Origin: Flagellimonas aequoris
Lineage (GTDB): Bacteria > Bacteroidota > Bacteroidia > Flavobacteriales > Flavobacteriaceae
Length of the DNA: 64,000 bases
Assembly: GCF_003584165.1 (NCBI RefSeq)
Contig: NZ_QXFJ01000019.1
Location: 47,680 to 111,679, forward strand
Direction of reading: 5' to 3'
The notes beneath the pieces were generated by a model. That model searched no databases and was not told the origin of the DNA. It worked only from the letters and a program-made list of their open reading frames with translations. The translations under genes were made by a program, and so were the position numbers. Below are positions 17,819-27,403 of the stretch, in pieces. Position 1 is the stretch's first letter; every line of letters begins with the position of its first letter.

Positions 17819-18973
17819 ATGTCCAGTAAGGAACAAATACAGTCATACTTAAAATTGATAAAGAAATCGGGGAACCTGAGTGGGATTCCCGAAAGCGAGC
17901 TATCTGTGGAAGACAGGGAACTGTTGGAGCAATTGTGGTCCCAAGGCTTGGTTGATGAATCCCTTGACGTGCTAGAGGGCATGGATGTCGACGAAGATTG
18001 GTCCAAGCTACAAACACGTCTCCATGGTAGCAAGGTGAGGAGATTGACAATGCCACGTATCATGAAATACGCCGCCATATTTATTGGGGTAGTGTGTCTG
18101 TCCTTGTTCTTCAAATATATGATCGATTCACCCAAGGATATTGGGCTGCCTGCAGGGAATGTGATTACCTTGAATACAGGTAAGGACATAAGGGCTATTC
18201 TCGCAAATAAGAAGCAGACCATTTCATTGCCCTCGGGCGAGGTGGTAGCGGTACAGGAAGATAACCTTCTTAGATACATTGGAGAATCTACATCAGAGGA
18301 CTTGGTATATAATGAACTACAAATTCCTTATGGAAAAACGTTCACCTTGTTGCTTTCTGATGGGACACGGGTGGAACTAAACTCGGGTACCAAGATCAAG
18401 TTTCCCGCAAAGTTTCCAAAAGCAGGCAAGCGTGAGGTGTTCATGGAAGGCGAGGCCTATTTTAAGGTCTCAAAGGACAGGGAGCATCCTTTTATTGTAA
18501 ACTCCGATGATGTGGCCGTTGAGGTATTGGGAACGGAGTTCAATGTATCCGCCTATGCGGAGCAGAACGATATCAGTACCGTTTTGGTGGAGGGCTCGGT
18601 AAGCCTCAGCCATTCTGCCAACCCCGGTGATACTTTATTGCTGAAACCGGGTAACAAGGGTACATGGAGCAAATCCAAAGCGGAAATGGAAATTTCACAG
18701 GTGAACACTTCGCTGTATACCAGTTGGTTGACCGGTGAAATCGTGTTCAGGGACACCCCTTTTAGTGACCTCCTGTTGAAGCTCGAAAGAACATATAATG
18801 TATCGATTGTCAACCATAACCAGGATTTAGCGGAACTCACATTCAATGCCCGTTATAATAGAAATGTTGAAACGATTGCTGATGTTTTGGAGGCCTTAAA
18901 GGTCATAGTTCCCTTTGAATACAACATGAAAGAGGGGGATACGGGAACACACCAACTTATTGTAATTAATTGA
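17819..18973 (+). CDS. FecR-family anti-sigma factor (partner of SusC2)
   Basis: A 384-residue inner-membrane protein. The cytoplasmic N-terminus (1-80) carries the DEDWSKLQTRL element common to Bacteroidota anti-sigmas; one transmembrane helix spans about 82-101. The periplasmic FecR domain (about 150-270) shows PYGKTFTLLLSDGTRVELNSGT, REVFMEGEAYFKV and VLGTEFNVSAY. The C-terminal DUF4974 domain follows (about 300-384, FRDTPFSDLLLKLERTYNVSI, with LTFNARY). It holds the ECF sigma inactive until SusC2, through its STN domain, reports substrate. It is directly upstream of SusC2 (143 bp) and divergent from the sigma gene at 17164-17652. Confidence 0.95.
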   Translation: MSSKEQIQSYLKLIKKSGNLSGIPESELSVEDRELLEQLWSQGLVDESLDVLEGMDVDEDWSKLQTRLHGSKVRRLTMPRIMKYAAIFIGVVCLSLFFKYMIDSPKDIGLPAGNVITLNTGKDIRAILANKKQTISLPSGEVVAVQEDNLLRYIGESTSEDLVYNELQIPYGKTFTLLLSDGTRVELNSGTKIKFPAKFPKAGKREVFMEGEAYFKVSKDREHPFIVNSDDVAVEVLGTEFNVSAYAEQNDISTVLVEGSVSLSHSANPGDTLLLKPGNKGTWSKSKAEMEISQVNTSLYTSWLTGEIVFRDTPFSDLLLKLERTYNVSIVNHNQDLAELTFNARYNRNVETIADVLEALKVIVPFEYNMKEGDTGTHQLIVIN

Positions 18974-19116
18974 ACCTGAATATGAACAACTAAAAGCTTT
19001 GCCTATGATATAAGTATTTTTTTAAAAAATACACAAAAGAAAAGGGAATGTTGGCCCATTCCCTCTCAAACTGTGTAATAAAATTCGATTCAAACTAATT
19101 TAAATCACTCAAAATT

Positions 19117-22100
19117 ATGAAAAAAAAACCATCCAGATTTCTTTTTATAAAGAGATTCTTGAAGAATGGTTTACCAACCAAACTGACCATTTTTCTAATA
19201 ATCGCTTCAATCATCCAGATTCAAGCAGGGCCTGGTTCCCAAGGGGACAAGCTATCTCTTGAACTGGAAGGGGTTACCCTTGAAAAGGCATTGGGGGAGA
19301 TAGAGTCCCGCTCCGAGTACCGTTTTATGTACGAGTACAGCCAAATCCCCTTGCAAAAAAAGGTGACCTTAAAGGCCAGCAATCAAAATTTGGACGACGT
19401 TCTTGCCCAATTGTTCAAGAACATGCCCATAGTGTATAAGGTTAGGGGGCGCCAGATCATATTGATGAAGTCCACTAAAATTATGTCCACACAAGGGGCT
19501 TCCGCTTTGGAACCCAACAAGGCTCCTGTGCCCCAGGCCACTGTTACAGGTACGGTGGTTGATTTTAATGGAATGCCTTTGCTCGGTGCCAATATCTTGG
19601 TTAAAGGGACTACAAATGGAGCCCAAACTGACTTTGATGGAAATTTTTCCATTGTGGCCGAGGTAGGGGACATATTGGTCGTTTCCTATATCGGTTTTAG
19701 GACTACCGAGGTTGAGGTTACAAGTAGCGCCCCAATGACCATAGAACTACAGGAAGATTCTGCCCAATTGGATGAAGTGGTGGTAACGGCCCTAGGAATT
19801 TCTAGGGAGAAAAAGTCTTTGGGATATGCCACCCAAGAAATAGACGGTGAGGACGTGAACCGAACCCCAACAGATAACGTGACCAACGCACTTTCAGGTA
19901 AGATCGCAGGGGTCCAGATCAAAAGGAATACCAACCTTGGTGGGTCCACCAACGTGGTTATAAGGGGTAGCACATCCTTGACCGGTAACAACCAGGCACT
20001 TTTTGTTGTGGACGGGGTACCGGTGAGCAACTCCAACTTTAATAGCTCGGACCAGCAGAGTGGTTCAGGTGGTTTCGATTACGGGAACATGGCTTCGGAC
20101 ATTAACCCGAACGACATCAAATCCATCAATGTACTGAAAGGTGCAGCCGCAACCGCGCTTTATGGATCTAGGGCCACCAATGGAGCGGTCATTATTACCA
20201 CAAAATCAGGAGCCGGGGCCAAACAAAAACCAACGGTGACCATTAACTCCAGTGTTACCACTGGATGGATTGACAAATCCACCTGGCCCGATTTTCAATA
20301 TGAATACGGTACCGGTTACGGTGCAGTATATGGAAGTGGCGGGGACAGTTTTTTTGTGGATACGGATGCCAACGGCGATGGTACCGTTGATTTGGTAACC
20401 CCTGCAACAGCCTATGGTTCCTATGGTGCTCCGTTCGATTCCAATCTAATGGTATACCAATGGGATTCCTTTTATGAAGGATCTCCTTATTACTTGCAGC
20501 CCACTCCTTGGGTAGCACCAAAAGACAAGCTGATTACGTTCTTTGATACACCTGTGACCACTACCAATAGTGTGGCCGTTGCCGGTGCGGGAACAGGATC
20601 TCAATATCGTATAGCCTATACTAGGTTTGAACAATCTGGTATTATGCCCAACAGTAACCTTACTAGGCACAATGTGTCCATAAACACTTCTTTTGATATT
20701 ACTGAAAAGCTTTCTGTGTCCGGTAGCGCAAACTACATTCTTACAGATGCCTTGGGAAGAAACAGAACAGGTAACGAAACGGGTGCCAACGCCCAGAACG
20801 TTATTTCATCCATGAGAAAATACTGGGCCATGAACGTAGGGGTCCAAGAACTGAAGGATGCCTATTTCAACACGGGCACCAATGTGGATCCTTTTATGGG
20901 AGGTACCATCGACAACCCTTATTGGGTGGTTTATGAAAACTACCAGAATGATTCGCGTAGCAGGGTATTCGGTAATGTTTCCGTAAAATATAAGTTTACG
21001 GATTGGTTGAACATTGAGGGAAGGGTTTCTTTAGATACCTATTCCTTTATCCAAGAAGAAAGGAACAATGAAGGCACTGCAGGAGCTGTGGGAAGATATT
21101 CCAGAAGGAACATCAACTACAGTGAGGAGAACTATGACCTTATGTTGAACTTCAACAAATATGTTACGGATAAGCTGAACATCAGTGGAGTACTTGGTAC
21201 CAATATTAGAAGGACCGATTTAAGTTCCATATATGCAGAGACCAATGGTGGTTTGGTACTTGCGGGATTGTACTCGCTATCAAACTCATTGAATTTACCT
21301 GCCGCACCCATAGAGAGTGTTCAAAAAGTGGGTGTTGATGGATTCTATGGCCTTGCATCATTTGGGTATGACAACCTCATTTATGTTGATTTGACAGGAA
21401 GGTTCGACCACTCTTCGACCTTGCCTTCTGAAAACAGTACTTATTTCTATCCATCCATTTCATCCAGTTTTGTGTTCTCCAATTTAATGGACAAATCTTG
21501 GTTGAGCTTTGGCAAGTTCCGTTTGAACTATGCCGAGGTAGGTAGTTCGGCACCGGCCAATAGCTTGGTGGATGTCCTCAACAAGCCCACCCCGTTCGGT
21601 TCGGTTCCATTGTATGGTACAAACTCAACAAAAAACAACGAAAATCTTCTACCGGAAAAAACAGTAAGTGTGGAAGCTGGTCTTGAAATGAGGTTTTTGA
21701 ACAGCCGGATCGGAATGGATCTTTCCCTGTATAAGACCAACTCCAAGGATCAGATCATTCCCGTGGCCATTTCTACGGCCACAGGATATTCTTCCAAATA
21801 CGTAAATGCTGGGGAAATAGAGAACAAGGGTATTGAAGTGGCACTTAACGGGTCTATCATTCCTACGGGAGATTTCCAATGGAGGGCCAATGTAAACTGG
21901 TCCAAGAACCAAAGTAAGGTATTGTCCCTGTTTGAAGGAGGTAGTAACCTACAATTGGGTAGTGTTTCCGGGGTAAGCATAAATGCGACCGTAGGAGAAC
22001 CTTACGGAACTATTCAAGGTACGGATTACATCTATGTGGATGGCAAGCCTGTGGTAAACCAGACAACTGGAGCCTATGAGCGCACTACTACTTCCAACAA

Positions 22101-22680
22101 CGTGATAGGAAACATTACACCAGACTGGAACGCGGGTATCACTAACTCGTTCAAGTATAAGAATTTTGATCTGAGCTTTTTGATCGATATCCAAAAAGGA
22201 GGGGATGTTTATTCCAATGATATTGCTACAGGTAATAGATCAGGTTTGTACAAATGGTCTGTGGGATTGAACGATTTGGGTAACCCGATCCGAAACTCCC
22301 TTGCAGATGGTGGAGGTATCATTCTTGACGGGGTTGCACCAGATGGTTCGCCCAACACCGTGAGGACAGCCATGGACAATTATAGGAATGCAACCGGAAG
22401 CGTTATGGCTCCAAGGGCATATTTCATCTACGACGCCTCTTATGTGAAACTAAGGGAAGTGGCTTTTAACTATAGTTTTCCAAAAATGAGTTTTATGGAA
22501 AAGCTAAAGATACAATCCCTTAAATTGGGAGTTGTAGGCTCTAACCTATGGATTATCCATAAAAATCTTCCTTTTGCAGATCCGGAGGCCGGCCTAAGTT
22601 CGGGTAACCTTCAGGGATCTCAAAATGGTGTGCTTCCTACAACCAAAAACATTGGTGTCAACCTTCAAGTTCAATTCTAA
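19117..22680 (+). CDS. SusC-family TonB-dependent transporter with STN signalling domain (SusC2)
   Basis: A 1187-residue transporter. After a long N-terminal signal (about 1-38) comes an STN domain (about 46-112: LELEGVTLEKALGEIESRS, KVTLKASNQNLDDVLAQLF), then a CarboxypepD_reg-like domain (about 140-215), DEVVVTALGISREKKSLGYA near 225-245, the plug (GAAATALYGSRATNGAVII) and the barrel ending NIGVNLQVQF. The STN domain is the FecA-type module that contacts FecR in the periplasm, so this receptor both imports and signals. The TonB-box region is almost identical to that of SusC1, which lacks STN. It is followed 18 bp later by SusD2 and then by carboxypeptidase genes, suggesting peptide cargo (inference). 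Confidence 0.97.
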   Translation: MKKKPSRFLFIKRFLKNGLPTKLTIFLIIASIIQIQAGPGSQGDKLSLELEGVTLEKALGEIESRSEYRFMYEYSQIPLQKKVTLKASNQNLDDVLAQLFKNMPIVYKVRGRQIILMKSTKIMSTQGASALEPNKAPVPQATVTGTVVDFNGMPLLGANILVKGTTNGAQTDFDGNFSIVAEVGDILVVSYIGFRTTEVEVTSSAPMTIELQEDSAQLDEVVVTALGISREKKSLGYATQEIDGEDVNRTPTDNVTNALSGKIAGVQIKRNTNLGGSTNVVIRGSTSLTGNNQALFVVDGVPVSNSNFNSSDQQSGSGGFDYGNMASDINPNDIKSINVLKGAAATALYGSRATNGAVIITTKSGAGAKQKPTVTINSSVTTGWIDKSTWPDFQYEYGTGYGAVYGSGGDSFFVDTDANGDGTVDLVTPATAYGSYGAPFDSNLMVYQWDSFYEGSPYYLQPTPWVAPKDKLITFFDTPVTTTNSVAVAGAGTGSQYRIAYTRFEQSGIMPNSNLTRHNVSINTSFDITEKLSVSGSANYILTDALGRNRTGNETGANAQNVISSMRKYWAMNVGVQELKDAYFNTGTNVDPFMGGTIDNPYWVVYENYQNDSRSRVFGNVSVKYKFTDWLNIEGRVSLDTYSFIQEERNNEGTAGAVGRYSRRNINYSEENYDLMLNFNKYVTDKLNISGVLGTNIRRTDLSSIYAETNGGLVLAGLYSLSNSLNLPAAPIESVQKVGVDGFYGLASFGYDNLIYVDLTGRFDHSSTLPSENSTYFYPSISSSFVFSNLMDKSWLSFGKFRLNYAEVGSSAPANSLVDVLNKPTPFGSVPLYGTNSTKNNENLLPEKTVSVEAGLEMRFLNSRIGMDLSLYKTNSKDQIIPVAISTATGYSSKYVNAGEIENKGIEVALNGSIIPTGDFQWRANVNWSKNQSKVLSLFEGGSNLQLGSVSGVSINATVGEPYGTIQGTDYIYVDGKPVVNQTTGAYERTTTSNNVIGNITPDWNAGITNSFKYKNFDLSFLIDIQKGGDVYSNDIATGNRSGLYKWSVGLNDLGNPIRNSLADGGGIILDGVAPDGSPNTVRTAMDNYRNATGSVMAPRAYFIYDASYVKLREVAFNYSFPKMSFMEKLKIQSLKLGVVGSNLWIIHKNLPFADPEAGLSSGNLQGSQNGVLPTTKNIGVNLQVQF

Positions 22681-22698
22681 ACCAGAAAAAAAACAACA

Positions 22699-24120
22699 AT
22701 GAAAAACTATTTTATCATATTTCTAATAGCCCTGTTTTTTTCGTGCTCTGGAGATTTGGAGGATATGAACGTGGACATAAAAAATGCCACTGAAGCTCCA
22801 GCGGAGACCTTCTTCAACAATGCCGTTAAAAACATGTCGGACCTTATGAGCGGTATTACCTATGGTGCCAATGGTAACCCATGGAACACCACAAGGTTGC
22901 TCGTACAGCAAATATCTTCGGTAACTTATAACGAAGGTACCACCTATTATTCCAACTTTACTTGGGATGCTGTCTATATGGGAGTACTTATAAATTTGGA
23001 ACAGAGCGCCAAGGTAATAGAGGAGAACCCTCCTGCCAATGCAACGGTTGCTTCCAATCAATTGGCGATCATTGAGATCATGCAGGTGTTTACCTTTGCC
23101 AAGCTTGTGGAATCTTTTGGGGATATCCCTTATTCACAAGCATTGGATTATGACAACATTTCACCAGGATATGATGAGGATAATACCATTTATCCAGATC
23201 TCATTTCCCGTTTGACGGCTGCCATCAGTACCTTGGATGAATCCCAGGGTTCCTGGGGGCAGGACATCCTATATGGAGGTGATGTTGCAGGTTGGAAAAA
23301 GTTTGGAGGTTCCCTTTTGCTACAGATGGGAATGCGCGTGATCGATGCTGATGCAACTTTGGGCACACAGGCCATAACCGCCGCCCTGCCCAACATTTTT
23401 ACATCCAATGATGATTTGGCTCAGGTAGAACATTTGGAATCTCAGCCCAACACCGCGGAACTTTGGACCGACCTTGCCGTGGGTAACAGACGTGATTTTG
23501 TGGGCTGTGAACCCTTTGTGGATTATATGAACTCATTGAATGACCCAAGGATAGCAGTGTTCTTTCAAGAAGTTGATGGTATGGATGGGGTCTATCTTGG
23601 TTCTCCATCTGGTTTGGTTGTAGCCTATGCAGACTACTCCAAATTTGGCACTTTGTTCTATCAACCAGCCACCCCGGTGATATTCATGGATTATTCGACT
23701 GTGGAGTTTTTATTGGCAGAGGCTGCTGAGCGAAGCATAGCAGGTGTGACCGATGCGGCTGGACATTACACGGAGGCTATTCGTGCCTCTTTCGAATACT
23801 ACGGTCTTGGTGATAGTGCAGATGCTTATTTGGCAGATCCCAATGTGGATTATGCCACTGCAACCGGAACTTGGCAAGAGAAAATAGGAATGCAGAAATG
23901 GGTTGCTTTGTTCAACCAAGGTTTGGAAGCTTGGACCGAATATAGAAGATTGGATTACCCGCAGCTTGCAGCTCCAGACCAATCCTTTGTACCAACGGTG
24001 CCCGTTAGGCTTACCTATCCAATCTCTGAACAGACTTTGAACAGGGCCAATTATGAAAGTGCGGCATCTTCGGTTGGAGGTGACCTGTTGACCACAAAAC
24101 TTTTTTGGGATGTGAATTGA
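22699..24120 (+). CDS. SusD-like_2 nutrient-binding lipoprotein (SusD2)
   Basis: A 473-residue lipoprotein with lipobox LFFSC (Cys about 16). The family pattern is clear: GDLEDMNVDIKNATEAPAE at the mature start, FAKLVESFGDIPYSQAL, VAGWKKFGGSLLLQMGMRVID, FLLAEAAERS, and EKIGMQKWVALFNQGLEAWTEYRR near the C-terminus. It pairs with SusC2 (18 bp upstream). A strong T-tailed hairpin lies 70 bp downstream, closing the SusCD transcription unit before the carboxypeptidase genes. Confidence 0.95.
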   Translation: MKNYFIIFLIALFFSCSGDLEDMNVDIKNATEAPAETFFNNAVKNMSDLMSGITYGANGNPWNTTRLLVQQISSVTYNEGTTYYSNFTWDAVYMGVLINLEQSAKVIEENPPANATVASNQLAIIEIMQVFTFAKLVESFGDIPYSQALDYDNISPGYDEDNTIYPDLISRLTAAISTLDESQGSWGQDILYGGDVAGWKKFGGSLLLQMGMRVIDADATLGTQAITAALPNIFTSNDDLAQVEHLESQPNTAELWTDLAVGNRRDFVGCEPFVDYMNSLNDPRIAVFFQEVDGMDGVYLGSPSGLVVAYADYSKFGTLFYQPATPVIFMDYSTVEFLLAEAAERSIAGVTDAAGHYTEAIRASFEYYGLGDSADAYLADPNVDYATATGTWQEKIGMQKWVALFNQGLEAWTEYRRLDYPQLAAPDQSFVPTVPVRLTYPISEQTLNRANYESAASSVGGDLLTTKLFWDVN

Positions 24121-24189
24121 TGAAAAATTGGCCGGGATCTAGGTCTTGGCCAATCCAACATATCTACCCTCCGTTTGATTAGCTATGAA

Positions 24190-24247
24190 AGGGCAGAACA
24201 TCTCATATTCTCTACTGTTGCTCAAAAATGAGACTCTGCCCTTTTTT
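24190..24247 (+). terminator. Rho-independent terminator after SusD2
   Basis: Outer arms AGGGCAGA (24190-24197) and TCTGCCCT (24235-24242) enclose a second pairing TCTCAT/ATGAGA, followed by a run of six T residues. It separates SusD2 from the carboxypeptidase genes. Confidence 0.75.
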
Positions 24248-24290
24248 CTAACGGATGCTGTGGTAAGTACTGAAAAGTGCACATGCGTTT

Positions 24291-25835
24291 TTGAAGATCA
24301 TGCCCAAAAACATTAATAACAAAAAGATGAGTAGAAAATTAAGCGTCCTGATTTTAGGATTGTTCTTGGTGGGGCTATCGGTATCGGCCCAACAATTGAA
24401 TACCCAAATGGATTCCACCGTTACCACCTTTGGTGAGGTAACCATAAAGGGGAAATCTGTAAAATATAAAGCCCTTGCCGGTAAACAACCGGTATGGGAC
24501 AAAAAAGGAAATATCATAGCGGGACTCTATTTTACCTATTACGAACGCACGGATATAAAGGACCGCAGCAAGAGACCATTGTTCATTTCCTTTAATGGTG
24601 GTCCGGGGGCCGCTTCGGTTTGGATGCATTTGGGGTATACTGGACCATACAGGGTCATTGTTGACGATGAGGGTTATCCGGTACAACCTTATGGGGTGGA
24701 GGAAAACCATTATTCCATCCTAGATGTAGCAGATATCGTTTATGTAGAACCCGTGAATACAGGTTTTTCAAGACCCGTGAATACCATGGAAGATAGTGAA
24801 GTGGCAAAGCGGTTTTTTGGGGTGAACCAGGATATAGCATACCTGGCAACTTGGATCAATACATTTGTGACCCGTCAAAACCGTTGGGATTCCCCTAAAT
24901 ATCTTATCGGGGAAAGTTATGGGACACCCCGTGTTTCCGGACTTTCCTTGGAATTACAAAACTCCCATTGGATGTACTTGAACGGGGTAATCTTGGTATC
25001 GCCTACGGATTTAGGTATAGAAAGAGGAACTGCGGTTGGGGCTGCCAATCAACTTCCCTACTATGCGGCTGCTGCTTGGTTCCACAAAAAATTGCCAGCC
25101 GATTTACAGTCCAAGGATTTGACCGATATGCTTCCCGAGGTTGAACGATACACGGTAGATGAACTGATTCCCATTATGGCAAAAGGAGGTTCCATCTCAG
25201 GTGCGGAAAGAAAGGAAGCGGCAAAACGCATTGCAAGGTATTCGGGTTTGTCGGAAAAAGTGGTCTTGGAGCATAACTTGAGAATCCCAGAGAGCTTTTT
25301 CTGGAAAGAATTGCTACGCGACGAAGGCTATACCATCGGAAGATTGGATTCCAGATATCTGGGATTGGATAAAAACGATTCCGGTGAGCGTCCGGATTAT
25401 GCCGCTGAGATCAGGTCATGGCAACATTCTTTCACGCCTGCCATCAATTATTATTTCAAAAATTATTTGAATTACAATACAGATTTGGATTATTACATTG
25501 GAGGTCATACGCGGCCTTGGGATAGGAGTGGCAACACAACAGGGGATGATCTGCGCCAGGCCATGTCCCAAAACCCATACCTTCATGTAATGGTTCAGTC
25601 CGGTTATTATGATGGGGCCACGGACTATTTCAATGCCAAATACAATCTATGGCAAATGGATGTTGGCGGAAACCTACAGGATAGGATGAGTTGGAAGGGG
25701 TATCGCAGTGGTCATATGATGTACCTACGGACAGAGGACCTTGAATCGGCCACGGACCATATTCGGGAATTTATAAAGCAGTCAACCCCCAAAGAAGGCC
25801 AACCTGCCCAATATCTAAGAAAAACCAAAGGATAA
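24291..25835 (+). CDS. S10-family serine carboxypeptidase, copy 1
   Basis: 514 residues with a secretory signal ending VSAQ; the start may be the internal ATG at 24327 (MSRKLSVLILGLF), which gives a more normal signal peptide. It is an alpha/beta-hydrolase of MEROPS family S10: oxyanion/substrate motif FNGGPGAASVW (about 101-111), nucleophile S209 in GESYGTPR, catalytic Asp in SGYYDGATD (about 441) and His in SGHMMYL (about 475). S10 enzymes remove C-terminal amino acids from peptides, usually at acid pH. It lies five bases upstream of a close paralogue, so the pair is a tandem duplication. Presence after SusC2/SusD2 suggests export to the periplasm or surface to trim imported peptides. Confidence 0.95.
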   Translation: MKIMPKNINNKKMSRKLSVLILGLFLVGLSVSAQQLNTQMDSTVTTFGEVTIKGKSVKYKALAGKQPVWDKKGNIIAGLYFTYYERTDIKDRSKRPLFISFNGGPGAASVWMHLGYTGPYRVIVDDEGYPVQPYGVEENHYSILDVADIVYVEPVNTGFSRPVNTMEDSEVAKRFFGVNQDIAYLATWINTFVTRQNRWDSPKYLIGESYGTPRVSGLSLELQNSHWMYLNGVILVSPTDLGIERGTAVGAANQLPYYAAAAWFHKKLPADLQSKDLTDMLPEVERYTVDELIPIMAKGGSISGAERKEAAKRIARYSGLSEKVVLEHNLRIPESFFWKELLRDEGYTIGRLDSRYLGLDKNDSGERPDYAAEIRSWQHSFTPAINYYFKNYLNYNTDLDYYIGGHTRPWDRSGNTTGDDLRQAMSQNPYLHVMVQSGYYDGATDYFNAKYNLWQMDVGGNLQDRMSWKGYRSGHMMYLRTEDLESATDHIREFIKQSTPKEGQPAQYLRKTKG

Positions 25836-25840
25836 ATATT

Positions 25841-27340
25841 ATGAAAATGAACAGATTTTTTGCAATCGCCATGGTATGCTTTGTCTTTGCCCTGCCATTG
25901 CATGCACAACAATTGAACACCGATATGGACTCCACCGTGACCACTACAGGGCAAGTGACCATAAAGGGAGTTCCGGTCAAGTATAGGGCCACCACGGGTA
26001 AGCAACCTGTTTGGGACGAGAAAGGAAAAATTATAGCGGGACTTTTCTTTACATACTATGAAAGGACCGGTATCAGTGATAGGTCTAAAAGACCATTGGT
26101 CATTTCATTTAACGGAGGACCTGGTTCGGCTTCGGTATGGATGCATATCGCCTACACGGGTCCCAAGATTCTTTCCATTGATGATGAAGGCTATCCTGTT
26201 CAACCTTATGGTATTAAGGATAACCCGTACTCCATTTTGGACGTGGCGGACATTGTCTATGTCAACCCGGTCAATACAGCTTATTCTAGGGCAGTGGACA
26301 CCATGGATGATAAGGAAGTGGCCAAGCGCTTTTTTGGAGTAAATCCAGATATTGAGTATTTGGCCACCTGGATCAATACATTTGTGACCCGTCAAAACCG
26401 TTGGGAGTCCCCTAAATATCTTATTGGGGAAAGTTATGGGACACCCCGTGTTTCTGGGCTTTCCTTGGAATTACAGAACTCCCATTGGATGTACCTGAAC
26501 GGAGTGATCTTGGTATCGCCCACTGGCTTGGGCATAGAAAGGGGAACAGCAGTGGGGGACGCCAACTTCTTACCCTATTATGCAGCAGCGGCTTGGTATC
26601 ATAAAAAACTGCCAGTGGACCTTCAGAACAAGGATCTGACGGACATGTTGCCAGAAGTTGAACAATATACGGTGAATGAACTCATTCCCATTATGGCCAA
26701 GGGAGGTTCCATCTCGGATGCTGAAAGGAAAGAAGCTGCCAAGCGCATTGCTCGATATTCCGGATTGTCTGAAAAGGTGGTTATGGAACACAATCTGAGG
26801 ATTCCGAAGAACTTTTTTTGGAAAGAATTGCTCAGGGACGAAGGCTATACCATTGGCAGGTTAGACTCCAGATATTTGGGATTGGACAAGAACAATTCCG
26901 GGGAACGTCCGGATTATGCACCGGAACTTACCACTTGGCTACACTCATTTACCCCTGCCATCAATTATTACATAAAGAATGTTTTAAAGTACGATACGGA
27001 TTTGCATTACAATATGTTCGGTCCGGTTCGTCCTTGGGATAGAAGTGGGAATACCACAGGGGACGACCTAAGACAGGCCATGTCCCAGAATCCATACCTG
27101 CATGTCATGGTGCAATCGGGCTATTATGATGGCGGTACGGATTATTTCAATGCCAAGTACAACCTATGGCAAATGGATTTGAGCGGAAGACTTAAAGATA
27201 GAATGAGTTGGAGAGGATACCGAAGCGGGCATATGATGTACCTGAGAAAGGAAGATCTGCAAAATGCCAACGAACATATTCGGGAATTCATAAAACAGAC
27301 CACTCCCAAGGAAGGACAGCCAGCGCAATACAAAAGATAA
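25841..27340 (+). CDS. S10-family serine carboxypeptidase, copy 2
   Basis: 499 residues, with signal peptide ending LHAQ. The same S10 landmarks are present: FNGGPGSASVW, GESYGTPR with the nucleophile serine, SGYYDGGTD and SGHMMYLR. It is paralogous to the preceding gene over its whole length. The 134-bp stretch around the nucleophile (26369-26502) differs from copy 1 at only six positions, whereas flanking sequence is far more diverged at silent sites. Differences cluster in the segment after YPVQPYG and in the region before RPWDRSGN, which could alter specificity (inference). It is followed by the amidohydrolase gene, forming an apparent three-gene operon. Confidence 0.95.
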   Translation: MKMNRFFAIAMVCFVFALPLHAQQLNTDMDSTVTTTGQVTIKGVPVKYRATTGKQPVWDEKGKIIAGLFFTYYERTGISDRSKRPLVISFNGGPGSASVWMHIAYTGPKILSIDDEGYPVQPYGIKDNPYSILDVADIVYVNPVNTAYSRAVDTMDDKEVAKRFFGVNPDIEYLATWINTFVTRQNRWESPKYLIGESYGTPRVSGLSLELQNSHWMYLNGVILVSPTGLGIERGTAVGDANFLPYYAAAAWYHKKLPVDLQNKDLTDMLPEVEQYTVNELIPIMAKGGSISDAERKEAAKRIARYSGLSEKVVMEHNLRIPKNFFWKELLRDEGYTIGRLDSRYLGLDKNNSGERPDYAPELTTWLHSFTPAINYYIKNVLKYDTDLHYNMFGPVRPWDRSGNTTGDDLRQAMSQNPYLHVMVQSGYYDGGTDYFNAKYNLWQMDLSGRLKDRMSWRGYRSGHMMYLRKEDLQNANEHIREFIKQTTPKEGQPAQYKR

Positions 27341-27403
27341 ACCAACCCAACTTGAGCCAATGGGCACACATGCAGATGCCCATTGGCTTTTAAAGCAAGA
27401 AAA

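Noticed and set aside
24126..24152. Hairpin ATTGGCC / GGCCAAT just after SusD2 as a terminator
   Set aside because: It has no T-run; the stronger T-tailed hairpin at 24190-24247 is the better terminator.
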